NCBI GenBank assembly: GCA_003435055.1
Contig: QUMM01000016.1
Location: 1-64,000, forward strand
DNA length: 64,000 bases
DNA from: Lachnospiraceae bacterium OF09-6
GTDB lineage: Bacteria > Bacillota > Clostridia > Lachnospirales > Lachnospiraceae
Direction of reading: 5' to 3'
The stretch's first letter is position 1, and each line of letters begins with the position of its first letter. Below, one piece after another: positions 7,685-18,375 of the stretch. Both the position numbers and the translations under genes were made by a program. The notes beneath the pieces were generated by a model. It did not search any database, was not told the origin of the DNA, and worked only from the letters and a program-made list of their open reading frames with translations.

Positions 7685-10324
7685 ATGAAAAAGTATGGAG
7701 TAAATGAACTTCGTAAGATGTATCTGGACTTTTTCGAGAGCAAAGGCCATCTGGTTATGAAAAGCTTTTCCCTCGTACCACAGAATGACAAGAGTCTGCT
7801 GCTGATTAATGCAGGTATGGCTCCGCTGAAGCCTTATTTTACAGGAGCTGAGATCCCACCAAGAAGGCGTGTAGCTACCTGCCAGAAGTGTATTCGTACC
7901 GGCGATATTGAGAATGTAGGTAAGACCGCACGTCATGGTACATTCTTTGAGATGCTGGGTAACTTCTCTTTTGGAGATTATTTCAAGCATGAAGCCATCA
8001 ACTGGTCCTGGGAATTCCTGACGAAAGTAGTTGGACTGGATCCGGATCGCCTGTATCCATCCGTGTATGTGGATGATGATGAAGCATTTGATATCTGGAA
8101 TAAAGAAGTAGGTATTGCACCGGAACGTATTTTCCGTTTTGGTAAGGAAGACAACTTCTGGGAGCACGGTGCAGGACCTTGTGGACCATGTTCTGAGATC
8201 TACTATGACCGTGGAGAAAAGTATGGCTGTGGAAAACCAGGCTGTACCGTAGGATGTGACTGTGACCGTTATATGGAGATCTGGAACAATGTATTTACCC
8301 AGTTCGAGAACGACGGTAATGGAAATTATACAACACTGAAGAATAAAAATATTGATACCGGTATGGGACTGGAACGTCTGGCCAGTGTTGTACAGGATGT
8401 AGATTCTATTTTTGATGTAGATACTGTATGTGCACTGAGAAATCATGTATGTAAGATGGCAGGAAAGGTATATCAGGAAAACTACAAAGATGATGTATCC
8501 ATTCGTTTGATTACAGACCATATCCGTTCTGCAACATTTATGATTTCTGATGGTATTATGCCGACTAATGAAGGACGTGGATATGTACTGCGCCGTCTGA
8601 TCCGTCGTGCAGCACGTCACGGCAAACTGCTTGGTATTGAAGGACAGTTCCTTGCAGACTTAAGTGCAACAGTCATTGAAGGTTCCAAAGATGGATATCC
8701 GGAACTGGAAGAAAAGAAAGAATTCATCTTCAATGTTCTGAACAATGAAGAGAATCAGTTTAATAAGACAATTGATCAGGGACTTCGTATTCTGAATGAT
8801 CTGGAAGAAGATCTGAAGGCTAAGGGAGAAAAGACACTTGGAGGCGCAGATGCATTCAAGCTGTATGATACCTATGGATTCCCGATGGATCTGACGAAAG
8901 AGATCCTGGAAGAAAAAGGATATGAGATTGATGAAGCTGGTTTCCAGGCCGAGATGGATGCACAGAGAAAACGTGCCCGTGAAAGCCGCGAAGTGACCAA
9001 CTACATGGGAGCAGATGCCACTGTTTACGATCAGATCGATGTATCTGTCACTACAGAATTTACCGGATACACTACTCTGAAGGATGAGTCTGAGATCACA
9101 GTGCTTACTTCTGAAACTGAACTGGCAGATTCTCTGGTAGAAGGTCAGAAGGGAACGGTATTTACTGCGAAGACACCATTTTATGCTACCATGGGTGGAC
9201 AGGAAGGTGACACAGGTGTGATCTATACAGAGAACGGTAAGTTCCAGGTAGAGGATACCATCAAGCTTCGTGGAGGAAAATATGGCCATGTTGGTCATAT
9301 GGTTTCCGGTATGCTTTCCAAGGGTGATAAAGTGACTCTGGAAGTAGCAGAGCAGGAAAGACTGGATACCTGCAAGAACCACAGTGCAACTCATCTGCTT
9401 CAGAAAGCATTGAAGACTGTGCTGGGAAGTCATGTAGAACAGAAAGGTTCTCTGGTTACGCCAACCAGATTGCGTTTTGACTTTGCGCATTTCCAGGCTA
9501 TGACAGCAGAAGAGATTGCAAAGGTAGAAGAGATTGTGAATAAAGAGATCCAGGCAGCAATTCCGGTTGTGACTAAAGTAATGCCGATCGAAGAAGCAAA
9601 GAAGACCGGAGCAATGGCACTGTTTGGAGAAAAATATGGTGAAGAAGTACGTGTAGTGTCTATGGGAGATTTCTCAGTAGAACTTTGCGGTGGTACACAT
9701 GTGGCAAATACCAGCAGCATCGCACTGTTTAAGATTGTATCTGAAGCAGGTGTGGCAGCAGGGGTACGTCGTATCGAAGCACTGACTGGTAACAACGTGC
9801 TGGCTTATTACAAAGAGATGGAAGAGAAGATGGCAGAAGCTGCCAAAGCTCTCAAGACAACACCGGCTGAGATGCTGGAGAAGATTGCTCATTTACAGAA
9901 AGAGGTCAAAGATCTTCAGAGCGAAAATGAGTCCCTGAAGAGCAAGATGGCTCAGAACTCTCTGGGTGATGTTATGAGTAAAGTAACCGAAGTCAAAGGT
10001 GTCAAAGTACTGGCTACGGCAGTAGATGGTGTGGATATGAACGGACTTCGTGATCTGGGTGACCAGTTAAAAGAAAAACTGGGAGAAGGTGTCGTTGTAC
10101 TGGCATCTGCCAAAGATGGAAAAGTCAGCCTTCTGGCAATGGCTACCGATGGAGCTATGAAAAAAGGTGCTCATGCAGGTAACCTGATTAAGGCTGCAGC
10201 AGCTATCGTTGGAGGTGGCGGCGGTGGACGTCCGAATATGGCGCAGGCCGGCGGAAAGAACCCAGATGCTATTCCAGAAGCAATTGCTAAGATCCCAGAA
10301 CTGGTAGAAGGACAGATCAAATAA
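7685..10324 (+). CDS. alaS: Alanyl-tRNA synthetase
   Basis: This 879-residue class II synthetase charges tRNA-Ala and edits mischarged Ser or Gly. It has the N-terminal catalytic domain (FFESKGHLV, then RVATCQKCIRTGDIENVG), the editing domain with zinc-type ligands HSATHLL and CGGTH, and a C-terminal region ending in the glycine-rich VGGGGGGRP of the C-Ala/DHHA1 domain. A strong AAGGAGG lies before the ATG. It follows tyrS by 29 bases and is probably co-transcribed. No T-box is visible upstream. Confidence 0.97.
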   Translation: MKKYGVNELRKMYLDFFESKGHLVMKSFSLVPQNDKSLLLINAGMAPLKPYFTGAEIPPRRRVATCQKCIRTGDIENVGKTARHGTFFEMLGNFSFGDYFKHEAINWSWEFLTKVVGLDPDRLYPSVYVDDDEAFDIWNKEVGIAPERIFRFGKEDNFWEHGAGPCGPCSEIYYDRGEKYGCGKPGCTVGCDCDRYMEIWNNVFTQFENDGNGNYTTLKNKNIDTGMGLERLASVVQDVDSIFDVDTVCALRNHVCKMAGKVYQENYKDDVSIRLITDHIRSATFMISDGIMPTNEGRGYVLRRLIRRAARHGKLLGIEGQFLADLSATVIEGSKDGYPELEEKKEFIFNVLNNEENQFNKTIDQGLRILNDLEEDLKAKGEKTLGGADAFKLYDTYGFPMDLTKEILEEKGYEIDEAGFQAEMDAQRKRARESREVTNYMGADATVYDQIDVSVTTEFTGYTTLKDESEITVLTSETELADSLVEGQKGTVFTAKTPFYATMGGQEGDTGVIYTENGKFQVEDTIKLRGGKYGHVGHMVSGMLSKGDKVTLEVAEQERLDTCKNHSATHLLQKALKTVLGSHVEQKGSLVTPTRLRFDFAHFQAMTAEEIAKVEEIVNKEIQAAIPVVTKVMPIEEAKKTGAMALFGEKYGEEVRVVSMGDFSVELCGGTHVANTSSIALFKIVSEAGVAAGVRRIEALTGNNVLAYYKEMEEKMAEAAKALKTTPAEMLEKIAHLQKEVKDLQSENESLKSKMAQNSLGDVMSKVTEVKGVKVLATAVDGVDMNGLRDLGDQLKEKLGEGVVVLASAKDGKVSLLAMATDGAMKKGAHAGNLIKAAAAIVGGGGGGRPNMAQAGGKNPDAIPEAIAKIPELVEGQIK

Positions 10325-10371
10325 AAAGTGGATAAGTAAACAAAAAAGGTGAATTTCCAGAAAGAAACTAC

Positions 10372-10400
10372 TTGACGAAAGTGGATAAAGTAGGTATAAT
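10372..10400 (+). promoter_or_regulatory. Promoter for rpsU
   Basis: TTGACG at 10372-10377 and TATAAT at 10395-10400 are separated by 17 bases, about 75 bases before the rpsU start. Confidence 0.85.
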
Positions 10401-10476
10401 CCTAATAGTGCAATAAAATAACCCAACAGTTGTATTATGCACAATCTACAACTGGAGGGAGGTTAGGTGTGAGACA

Positions 10477-10653
10477 ATGTCAAATGTAATCGTAAAAGAA
10501 AACGAGACTTTGGACAGCGCTTTACGCCGTTTCAAGAGAAACTGCGCAAAAGCTGGTATCCAGCAGGAGATTCGTAAAAGAGAACATTACGAAAAACCAA
10601 GCGTTAGACGTAAGAAAAAATCCGAAGCTGCTCGTAAACGTAAATTTAACTAA
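10477..10653 (+). CDS. rpsU: 30S ribosomal protein S21
   Basis: This small basic protein of 58 residues starts [19 protein letters not shown] and ends in a Lys/Arg-rich tail ([15 protein letters not shown]), both diagnostic of S21. S21 binds the 30S platform and helps start translation. A strong GGAGGGAGG lies 15 bases upstream and a second weaker AGGTGTGA closer. It has its own promoter and terminator, so it is monocistronic. Confidence 0.95.
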   Translation: MSNVIVKENETLDSALRRFKRNCAKAGIQQEIRKREHYEKPSVRRKKKSEAARKRKFN

Positions 10654-10662
10654 TGTGCAGAC

Positions 10663-10696
10663 AAATCCCTGGTCAATTTTTGAGCAGGGATTTTTT
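10663..10696 (+). terminator. rpsU terminator
   Basis: Arms AAATCCCTG and CAGGGATTT surround a 13-base loop and end in a T run. It lies ten bases after the rpsU stop. Confidence 0.9.
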
Positions 10697-10826
10697 CTGC
10701 CTAAAATACTGTAAAAGATATCTGTGGATTGCTTCACACTCTTAGAATCCCATATATCGAAATAGGTAGTATATAACGTTTTTAGTGTTCATAAGTTGTA
10801 CTATTAGAAAAAAGGGGCGTGGTGCA

Positions 10827-11996
10827 ATGATAAGAAATGGAAAAATGTGTATACTGCTTTTTATTTTGTGGATATCCCTGTTTTATGGTATTTCATGGAA
10901 CGCAGGGGCAGAGGATCTGGAACTGGCTTCCCAGGAGGCGGTGCTGATGGAGGCTTCCACTGGAAAAATCTTATTTGAGAAAGCTTCTCATGAGAAACGC
11001 AGTCCAGCCAGTGTAACGAAGATTATGACGGTACTTCTGGCTTTTGAAGCACTGGAAAATGGTCAGATTCATCTGGAGGATGAAGTAGTGACCAGTGCGT
11101 ATGCCAAATCTATGGGAGGATCTCAGGTATTTCTGGAAGAAGGAGAGAAGCAGACAGTGCAGACTCTGCTGAAGTGTATTCTGGTTTCCTCGGGAAATGA
11201 TGCCTCTGTGGCATTGGCGGAGTACATAGCAGGCAGTGAAATGGAGTTCGTCAACAAAATGAATGAAAAGGCAAAAAAATTGGGGATGAATGATACCCAT
11301 TTTGTGGATTGCTGCGGCTTGACGGATTCGGACGATCACTACACATCAGCCAATGATATCGCGCTAATGTCCCGGGAGTTGATTACCAGATTCCCGGAAG
11401 TTTTCGATTATACCACTATCTGGATGAAAAATATCACCCATGTGACTCAGCGGGGAAGCAGCGAGTTTGGTCTGTCCAATACCAATAAACTGCTGCGCAG
11501 CTATAATGGCTGCAATGGATTAAAAACAGGCAGTACCAGTAAAGCATTGTTCTGCGTATCAGCTACAGCATTGAGAAACGATATTCAGCTCATCAGCGTG
11601 ATCATGGCCGGACCGGATTCCAAGACCAGATTCAAAGAGGCAGCACAGCTCCTGGACTATGGATTTGGAAAATGCCGCCTGTATACAGATGAAGAACAGA
11701 TGAAATTCCCATCACTGAAGGTTCGAAAAGGGGTTCAAAATCAGGTTACCTGTCATGTGAAGGAAGATTTTCGATATCTGGACACTGATGGAAAAGATCT
11801 TGCCGGGATTCAGCGCAGTATTCAACTGGCGGATACTGTCACAGCACCGGTACAGAAAGGAGAGACAGCGGGCTATCTGGTATATACACTGGATGGAAAA
11901 GAAATAGGAAGAAGCGAGCTGGTATTCGATAAGAGCGTAGAAAAAGCCGGGTATGGATTCTGTGTGAAAAAGGCGTGGGAAGTGTATAGTATGTGA
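10827..11996 (+). CDS. D-alanyl-D-alanine carboxypeptidase (PBP5/DacF type)
   Basis: This low-molecular-weight penicillin-binding protein trims the terminal D-Ala of peptidoglycan stem peptides outside the membrane. It has a signal sequence (about 1-28) and the three active-site motifs: SVTK (Ser nucleophile and Lys), SGN and KTG. A C-terminal all-beta PBP5-like domain follows. About 389 residues is normal. The ATG at 10827 follows AAAAGGGGCGTGG and is preferred over an upstream in-frame codon at 10785. A related gene occurs at 24173. It immediately precedes the restriction island. Confidence 0.92.
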   Translation: MIRNGKMCILLFILWISLFYGISWNAGAEDLELASQEAVLMEASTGKILFEKASHEKRSPASVTKIMTVLLAFEALENGQIHLEDEVVTSAYAKSMGGSQVFLEEGEKQTVQTLLKCILVSSGNDASVALAEYIAGSEMEFVNKMNEKAKKLGMNDTHFVDCCGLTDSDDHYTSANDIALMSRELITRFPEVFDYTTIWMKNITHVTQRGSSEFGLSNTNKLLRSYNGCNGLKTGSTSKALFCVSATALRNDIQLISVIMAGPDSKTRFKEAAQLLDYGFGKCRLYTDEEQMKFPSLKVRKGVQNQVTCHVKEDFRYLDTDGKDLAGIQRSIQLADTVTAPVQKGETAGYLVYTLDGKEIGRSELVFDKSVEKAGYGFCVKKAWEVYSM

Positions 11997-12046
11997 GAAA
12001 ATACATATGTGTAATTGAAAAATATAAGAAAAAATAATTGCTTGAA

Positions 12047-12077
12047 GGGAATCGGAATTATATCTGATTCTCTTTTT
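12047..12077 (+). terminator. Terminator after the D,D-carboxypeptidase gene
   Basis: Nine-base arms GGGAATCGG and CTGATTCTC (with G-U pairs) around an eight-base loop are followed by five T. It separates the cell-wall gene from the restriction island. Confidence 0.8.
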
Positions 12078-12080
12078 GTT

Positions 12081-12108
12081 TTGAACAAAGAATGTAATAT
12101 GATATACT
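12081..12108 (+). promoter_or_regulatory. Promoter for the hsd operon
   Basis: TTGAAC at 12081-12086 and TATACT at 12103-12108 are separated by 16 bases. It lies directly after a terminator and about 60 bases before hsdM. Confidence 0.7.
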
Positions 12109-12166
12109 ATACCATAACAGTAGTAAAAATTTGTGTTAAAACATAAGAGAAAAAGAGGATTGTAGA

Positions 12167-13948
12167 ATGAAGAGTAGTAACGATTTAATTACAAACGTTG
12201 GCAAAAATTCCAACGATACAGCAGCTCTTGTATGGTCTGTCGCAGATGATCTTGTAGGAGCATATAAACCACATGAATATGGTCTGGTTATTTTACCAAT
12301 GACGGTAATTAAACGTTTTCATGATTGCTTGCTACCAACACATCAGGCAGTTCTTGATACCTATAAGAAAGTAGAAAAATTAGCCGTGAAAGATGGATTC
12401 CTGCGTAAAGCGTCGGGTTATCAGTTTTACAATACAAGTCCATTTACATTTAAGACATTAATTGCAGATCCGGAAAATATTGTGGATAATTTTAAAGCAT
12501 ATCTAAATGGATTTTCTGATAATGTGCAGGATATTCTTGCACGTATGGATTTCGATTCTCAGATTAAGCACATGGAAGAAGCAGGTCTTCTCTATCAGGT
12601 AATCTCTGATTTCTGTACAGATAAGGGCGATTTTTCACCTGAGAAAATCAGTGCTGTTGATATGGGATATGTGTTTGAAAACCTTGTTCGTAGATTCTCT
12701 GAGTCTTATAACGAAGAAGCAGGAGCACATTTCACAAGTCGTGACATTATCTATTTGATGAGTGATCTTCTTGTGGCTGGTGATGAATCTGTATTTACAG
12801 GAGATGGCATTTCAAAGACCGTCTATGATATGACAATGGGAACATCTCAGATGCTGACCTGTATGGAAGAAAGATTGAAACAGATGGATGCGGATGCAGA
12901 CATTACTGTATTTGGTCAGGAGTTCAATCCATTTACATTCGGTATTGCAAAAGCTGATATGCTTATCCGTGGCGGTGACCCTAACAATATGCAGTTCGGT
13001 GATACTTTGTCTGATGATAAGTTCAGTGGATATAAGTTTGATTATATTATCAGCAACCCTCCGTTCGGTATTCCGTGGAAACGTGAGGAAAAAGAGGTCA
13101 CAGCTGAATTTAAGAAAGGTACAGCAGGAAGATTTGCACCGGGATTGCCAGCAAAGGGTGATGGACAGCTTCTGTTCATGCTGAACGGTCTTGCAAAGTT
13201 AAAAGATGATGGTCAGATGGCAATTATCCAGAATGGTTCATCTTTGTTCAATGGTGATGCTGGTTCTGGTCCTTCCGAGATTCGTAGATATTTAATCGAG
13301 AATGACTGGCTGGATGCCATTGTACAGTTGCCAAATAATGCTTTTTACAATACAAGTATTGCAACATATATCTGGATTGTAATGAAGAATAAGCCCGTGA
13401 CACATCAGGGAAAAGTGCAGTTGATTGATGCATCTGTTTGTTGCTCAGCGAGACGTAAGAATATTGGTTCAAAGAACGTAGATATTACAAAGGCTTGTCG
13501 TGATTTAATTATTGAAGTGTATGGTGCGTATGCAGATGGTACATACAATGGTGTAGATGAAAATGACAATACAATCGTTGTAAAGAGTAAGGTCATGGAT
13601 GCCATTGACCTTGGCTATAACAAGATTGTAGTGGAGACACCACAGCTGGATGAGAACGGCAATGTTGTCATGAGGAAAAAGAAACCAGTAGCTGATACAT
13701 CAAAACGTGATACAGAGAATGTACCACTGGCAGAAGATATTGATGTTTACTTTGAACGTGAGGTCATTCCGTACAATCCGCAGGCTTGGATTGATAAATC
13801 CAAAACAAAAGTGGGATATGAAATTCCGTTCACCAGAACATTCTATGAATACAAGCAGATTGAACTATCAGATGTGATTGCAGCACGCATTGAAGAACAT
13901 GAAAAGAGCTTGATGGCAAAATTGCATGATTTGTTCGGGGGTGAATGA
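12167..13948 (+). CDS. hsdM: Type I restriction-modification methyltransferase subunit
   Basis: HsdM methylates adenine in the recognition site using S-adenosylmethionine and forms M2S with HsdS or R2M2S with HsdR. The 593-residue protein has an N-terminal helical HsdM_N domain (about 18-140) and an N6-adenine methyltransferase core. The catalytic motif IV is NPPF (297-300). Motif I, usually like DPACGTGG, is here DMTMGTSQM (221-229), a divergent form. AHFTSRDI (187-193) is the classical segment before motif I. It overlaps hsdS by a few bases around the stop. The recognition sequence cannot be read from the protein. Confidence 0.94.
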   Translation: MKSSNDLITNVGKNSNDTAALVWSVADDLVGAYKPHEYGLVILPMTVIKRFHDCLLPTHQAVLDTYKKVEKLAVKDGFLRKASGYQFYNTSPFTFKTLIADPENIVDNFKAYLNGFSDNVQDILARMDFDSQIKHMEEAGLLYQVISDFCTDKGDFSPEKISAVDMGYVFENLVRRFSESYNEEAGAHFTSRDIIYLMSDLLVAGDESVFTGDGISKTVYDMTMGTSQMLTCMEERLKQMDADADITVFGQEFNPFTFGIAKADMLIRGGDPNNMQFGDTLSDDKFSGYKFDYIISNPPFGIPWKREEKEVTAEFKKGTAGRFAPGLPAKGDGQLLFMLNGLAKLKDDGQMAIIQNGSSLFNGDAGSGPSEIRRYLIENDWLDAIVQLPNNAFYNTSIATYIWIVMKNKPVTHQGKVQLIDASVCCSARRKNIGSKNVDITKACRDLIIEVYGAYADGTYNGVDENDNTIVVKSKVMDAIDLGYNKIVVETPQLDENGNVVMRKKKPVADTSKRDTENVPLAEDIDVYFEREVIPYNPQAWIDKSKTKVGYEIPFTRTFYEYKQIELSDVIAARIEEHEKSLMAKLHDLFGGE

Positions 13949-13950
13949 TT

Positions 13951-15243
13951 ATGGCAATGAAAGAAAGTGGAATTGAGTGGGTAGGATTGATTCCTGACAC
14001 GTGGAGTGTAATTCCCAATAAGTATGTAATGCATAAAGAAAAGAATTTATGTGAAAAGTGGACAGGCGAAGATGTAATGTCATTGACTATGAATGGTGTA
14101 ATCGTAAGGGATTTGCAAAATCCAACGGGTAAAATGCCTGCTACATTTGATGGTTACCAGTATATTGAAGACGGCGATTTGCTTATGTGTCTTTTTGACA
14201 TTGATGTAACGCCTAGATGTGTTGGTAAAGTTATGCATGATGGTGTAACCAGTCCGGCATATAGTAATTTTAAAATACATGACAATGCATCAAGAGATTA
14301 TTTTTACTATTATTATTTGATGGTGGATAATACGAAAGAATTATTGCATTTAGCAAAGAATTTGCGACATTCCTTTACAGAGGAACAGCTTGGACAGTTG
14401 AAAATTCCAATGCCACCATTATTTGAACAGCAAGCTATTGCCGATTATTTGGACGAAACTTGTTCCAAAATTGATGAAATCATTGCAGAAGCAAAGGCAA
14501 GCATTGATGAATATAAGGAACTGAAACAGTCTGTAATTTTTGAAGCAGTTACAAAAGGTCTTGATAAGAATGTAAAGATGAAAGATTCTGGCGTTGAGTG
14601 GATTGGTAATATTCCATCGAGTTGGCAGTTAAGAAAGCTAAAAACATTTACAGTAATGATATCAAAGGGAACAACACCTAAAGATATGTCAAATGTTAAG
14701 ACTGCATTATATTGTGTTCGATATTTAAAGTCAGAAAATATAAAAAATAATCATTTAGATATTGTACCTGAATTTTATATCACAGAAGAAACACATAATG
14801 AATTATCACGTTCTAAATTGAACTGTAACGATATTTTGTTTGTTATTGCAGGCGCATCAATCGGAAAAGTGGCAATTATGGATGAAAATTTGTTACCAGC
14901 AAATACCAATCAAGCAAACGCTTTTATTCGTATTAAAGATGAATTTATGGATTCTATAGAATATTTGTGGATGTTACTTCAATCAGTAATTGTCAAAGAA
15001 GTAATTAATCGTTATTCAGTTCAATCTGCGCAGCCTAATATTTCGATGGAAAATCTTGGAAATATTAAACTCCCATATCCATTATCAAAACGAGAACGCA
15101 ATAATATCATGAATTATTTAAGAGAAAAAATTGATGCAATTGATTTCCTCATTGCTGAAAAAGAATCTCTTATCAATGAACTTGAAGCATACAAGAAATC
15201 ACTGATTTATGAAGTGGTAACAGGAAAAAGAAGGGTGGTATAA
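13951..15243 (+). CDS. hsdS: Type I restriction-modification specificity subunit
   Basis: HsdS carries the DNA target specificity of the complex. It has two target-recognition domains (about 8-150 and 207-370), each beginning with a similar box (SGIEWVGLIPDTW and SGVEWIGNIPSSW). Each is followed by a helical conserved region (EQQAIADYLDETCSKIDEIIA and the related YLREKIDAIDFLI). Two different domains imply a bipartite recognition site. The ATG at 13951 follows GGGGGTG at good spacing, so it is chosen over the overlapping ATG at 13945. No neighbouring silent hsdS copies or recombinase are present, so there is no sign of shuffling. Confidence 0.94.
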   Translation: MAMKESGIEWVGLIPDTWSVIPNKYVMHKEKNLCEKWTGEDVMSLTMNGVIVRDLQNPTGKMPATFDGYQYIEDGDLLMCLFDIDVTPRCVGKVMHDGVTSPAYSNFKIHDNASRDYFYYYYLMVDNTKELLHLAKNLRHSFTEEQLGQLKIPMPPLFEQQAIADYLDETCSKIDEIIAEAKASIDEYKELKQSVIFEAVTKGLDKNVKMKDSGVEWIGNIPSSWQLRKLKTFTVMISKGTTPKDMSNVKTALYCVRYLKSENIKNNHLDIVPEFYITEETHNELSRSKLNCNDILFVIAGASIGKVAIMDENLLPANTNQANAFIRIKDEFMDSIEYLWMLLQSVIVKEVINRYSVQSAQPNISMENLGNIKLPYPLSKRERNNIMNYLREKIDAIDFLIAEKESLINELEAYKKSLIYEVVTGKRRVV

Positions 15244-15246
15244 CCT

Positions 15247-18200
15247 ATGGCTGAAAATGAAAAACAGTTTGAATCTAATATTGAAGCCTTTCTTATCTCA
15301 CCTGCTGGTGGATATGAAAAGGCGACAGATGCTGGATATACTTCATCTTCTGGTATGGCGTTGGATATTTATACATTGGTTGGGTTTGTGAAAACAACCC
15401 AGCCGATTATGTGGCAGCGTTTTGAAAAGCAGTGTAATTCTGACCCATACAAGAAGTTTTATAAATGTTTTGAAGATGCTGTACAGATGGATGGATTGCT
15501 GTCTGTCATGCGACATGGATTTAAACATCGTGGAATGGATTTTAAGGTTTGCTATTTCAAGCCGGAATCCACTTTGAATGATGTTGCTGTAAAAAGATAT
15601 GAGCAGAATGTGTGTCAGTGCATCAGGCAGTGGCATTATTCAGAGCAGAACAACAATTCAGTTGATATGATGCTTGCAATCAATGGTATTCCAGTGGTTG
15701 CAATTGAATTAAAGAATCAGCTGACAGGTCAGACCGTGGACAATGCAAAATTGCAGTGGCAGTATGACCGTGACCAGAGGGAACCTGCATTTTGGCTGAA
15801 TCATCGTATTCTGGCATATTTTGCAGTAGACCTTTACGAAGCATGGATGACTACGGAACTGAAAGGTGCAGATACATATTTCTTGCCATTCAATCAGGGT
15901 TCCAACGGTGCCGGAAATGACGGTGGTGCTGGAAATCCGCAGGCGGAAGATGATAATTATGTGACATCTTATATCTGGGAAGACGTATTACAGAAAGATA
16001 GCTTGCTGGATATTATCCAGAAGTTCATCAGCTTTGAGGTGAAGATCGAAAAGAAAGATGGAAAGAATGTCACAAAGAAGCGTCTGATTTTCCCTAGATT
16101 TCATCAGCTGGATGTAGTACGTAAGTTGATTGCTGATGTGCGTGAGAACGGTTCAGGAAACAATTATCTGGTTCAGCATTCCGCTGGTTCAGGTAAATCA
16201 AATTCTATTGCATGGACAGCGTATCGTCTGGCATCTTTGCATAATGATGATAATGAACCTGTATTTACATCAGTTGTTATCGTAACTGACAGACGTAATC
16301 TGGATGCACAGTTACAGGAAACAATCACAGGATTCGACCATACAATCGGTAGTGTATGTACGATTGATGAAAAGAAATCCTCTAAGGATTTAAAGGATGC
16401 ATTGAACGCCGGAAAGAGAATCATTGTAACAACATTGCAGAAATTCCCGGTCATATATGAAGAGGTGGATGATACAACAGATAAGCGATTTGCGATTATC
16501 GTAGATGAAGCACATTCTTCTCAGACTGGTTCCTCTGCAATGAAATTGAAGACTGCGCTTGCAGATGTGTCGGATGCTCTGAAAGAGTATGCGGAACTGG
16601 AAGGAAAAGCCGAAGATGAATTGTTGGATGACAATGACCGTCTGATGCGTGAAATGATTTCGCATGGAAAGCATAAGAATCTTTCATTTTTTGCGTTTAC
16701 AGCAACACCAAAGGGTGCAACATTGGAGATGTTCGGTACAGAATGGAATGATGGTTCTTATCATCCATTTCATGTATATTCGATGCGTCAGGCAATCGAA
16801 GAAGGATTTATTCTGGATGTTCTGCAGAACTATACAACGTACAGAACATGCTATCAGATTGCGAAGAACACAGAGGATAATCCAGATGTTCCGCAGTCGA
16901 AAGCATTAAAGGTGATCAGGAAATACGAAGAATTGCATCCGTACAATATTCAGCAGAAATCTGCAATTATTGTTGAGACATTCCGTAATGTAACGAAACA
17001 GAAAATCAAAGGAAAAGGAAAGATGATGGTTGTAACATCATCAAGACTTGCTGCGGTTCGTTACTATCATGAGATTAAGAACTATTTGGAATCAAATGGT
17101 TATCATGATGTAGAAATTTTGGCTGCGTTCTCTGGTTCTATCAAAGATCCGGATGACCAGAAGGATATTGAATGGACAGAAAGCAAGCTGAATGGTGTGA
17201 ATGAATCACAGACAAAACAGGTATTCCATGATGAAGGAAATATTCTGATTGTAGCTGAGAAATATCAGACAGGATTTGATGAACCATTACTTCATACAAT
17301 GATTGTCGATAAAAAATTGCGTGGTGTAAAGGCTGTTCAGACATTGAGTAGATTGAACCGTACGCATCCAGATAAACAGGACACATTCATCATTGATTTT
17401 GTGAATACCAAAGACGATATTTTGAAAGCATTTCAGCCGTTTTATCAGGAAACATCATTGTCTCAGGAAATTAATACGGATTTGATTTACAAAACACAGA
17501 AAATGTTGCGAGCGTTTAAGGTTTATAATGACGCTGATATTGAAAAAGTAAATAAAATTTATTTTGATGAGGATAAGCGAAAAGCCAATAAAATTCAAGC
17601 AGCTGTGACAAATGCGTTGCTGCCAATTCAACGAGAATACAATGTTTTAAATCCAGAACAGAGGTATCAATTTCGAAAACTCTGTAGAACATTTGTAAAG
17701 TGGTATGGGTATATCACACAGATTACACGTATGTTTGATAAACAAATGCACAATGAATATATTTTCTGCGCTTATTTGGAGAAGATTTTACCGGCAGATC
17801 CTACAGTCATGTTCGATCTTGGAAACAGAGTAAAACTCAATTACTATAATCTTGAAAAAACATTTGAAGGATCGATTAATCTGGTAAAAGAGGAGAAAGG
17901 TGTTTATGAGCCAGCGAAGCTGAAAAAACCTGTAAAAATGACAGAGACGTTAAGCCCATTAGAACAAGTTATCGAGAAAATTAATCAGCAGTATGCTGGA
18001 AATTTTACAGAAGGTGATCGAGTCGTAATAACTGCATTACATCAGAAATTGAAGAATAACAAAAAGTTAATAAAGGCGGCAAAGACAGATGGACGCCAGA
18101 TATTTGAAAAAAATATATTCCCTCAGTTATTTGATGATGCAGCACAAGAAGCATATGTTGAGAGCACAGAGACTTATACAAAATTATTTGAAGATGCTGG

Positions 18201-18267
18201 AAAATACCGTGCAATTATGAGTGCATTGGCGCAGGCAATGTTCGATGAAATGAAGGAATCTGTATAG
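15247..18267 (+). CDS. hsdR: Type I restriction endonuclease subunit R
   Basis: HsdR is the motor and nuclease of the complex and cuts unmodified DNA after ATP-driven translocation. The 1006-residue protein has an N-terminal PD-(D/E)xK nuclease region with VVAIELKNQ near residue 150. The superfamily 2 helicase core has Walker [12 protein letters not shown] (about 311), the DEAH box VDEAHSSQ (about 420), FFAFTATPK, and a second RecA-like domain with [12 protein letters not shown] and [11 protein letters not shown]-terminal helical region follows. It is three bases from hsdS. All key motifs are present, so the system looks active. Confidence 0.95.
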   Translation: MAENEKQFESNIEAFLISPAGGYEKATDAGYTSSSGMALDIYTLVGFVKTTQPIMWQRFEKQCNSDPYKKFYKCFEDAVQMDGLLSVMRHGFKHRGMDFKVCYFKPESTLNDVAVKRYEQNVCQCIRQWHYSEQNNNSVDMMLAINGIPVVAIELKNQLTGQTVDNAKLQWQYDRDQREPAFWLNHRILAYFAVDLYEAWMTTELKGADTYFLPFNQGSNGAGNDGGAGNPQAEDDNYVTSYIWEDVLQKDSLLDIIQKFISFEVKIEKKDGKNVTKKRLIFPRFHQLDVVRKLIADVRENGSGNNYLVQHSAGSGKSNSIAWTAYRLASLHNDDNEPVFTSVVIVTDRRNLDAQLQETITGFDHTIGSVCTIDEKKSSKDLKDALNAGKRIIVTTLQKFPVIYEEVDDTTDKRFAIIVDEAHSSQTGSSAMKLKTALADVSDALKEYAELEGKAEDELLDDNDRLMREMISHGKHKNLSFFAFTATPKGATLEMFGTEWNDGSYHPFHVYSMRQAIEEGFILDVLQNYTTYRTCYQIAKNTEDNPDVPQSKALKVIRKYEELHPYNIQQKSAIIVETFRNVTKQKIKGKGKMMVVTSSRLAAVRYYHEIKNYLESNGYHDVEILAAFSGSIKDPDDQKDIEWTESKLNGVNESQTKQVFHDEGNILIVAEKYQTGFDEPLLHTMIVDKKLRGVKAVQTLSRLNRTHPDKQDTFIIDFVNTKDDILKAFQPFYQETSLSQEINTDLIYKTQKMLRAFKVYNDADIEKVNKIYFDEDKRKANKIQAAVTNALLPIQREYNVLNPEQRYQFRKLCRTFVKWYGYITQITRMFDKQMHNEYIFCAYLEKILPADPTVMFDLGNRVKLNYYNLEKTFEGSINLVKEEKGVYEPAKLKKPVKMTETLSPLEQVIEKINQQYAGNFTEGDRVVITALHQKLKNNKKLIKAAKTDGRQIFEKNIFPQLFDDAAQEAYVESTETYTKLFEDAGKYRAIMSALAQAMFDEMKESV

Positions 18268-18317
18268 TGCTTTTTAAATATACACCAAGACCAGAGTTAG
18301 TTAAAGGAAAAATGTCA

Positions 18318-18342
18318 ATTGGTCAGATGGTGTCTGACCAAT
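18318..18342. repeat. Perfect hairpin before the HEPN gene
   Basis: Ten-base perfect inverted arms ATTGGTCAGA and TCTGACCAAT flank a five-base loop. There is no T run after it, so it is not a typical terminator. It could be an operator or a processing site. A similar U-less hairpin lies after the same gene at 19350. Confidence 0.7.
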
Positions 18343-18375
18343 GAGAAAGAAGAAAATTATTAAGAGGTGATTGGA

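Noticed and set aside
7670-8620. A 316-codon minus-strand frame inside alaS
   Set aside because: It is antisense to conserved alaS sequence and has no ribosome site; it arises from the codon bias of the real gene.
8660-9490. A 276-codon minus-strand frame inside alaS
   Set aside because: It also mirrors alaS codons and carries no known motif.
10785-10826. Upstream start codons for the D,D-carboxypeptidase
   Set aside because: They lack a ribosome site and would spoil the signal peptide; the ATG at 10827 has AAGGGG upstream.
18318-18342. Rho-independent terminator of hsdR
   Set aside because: The stem is good but no T run follows, so it is listed only as a hairpin.
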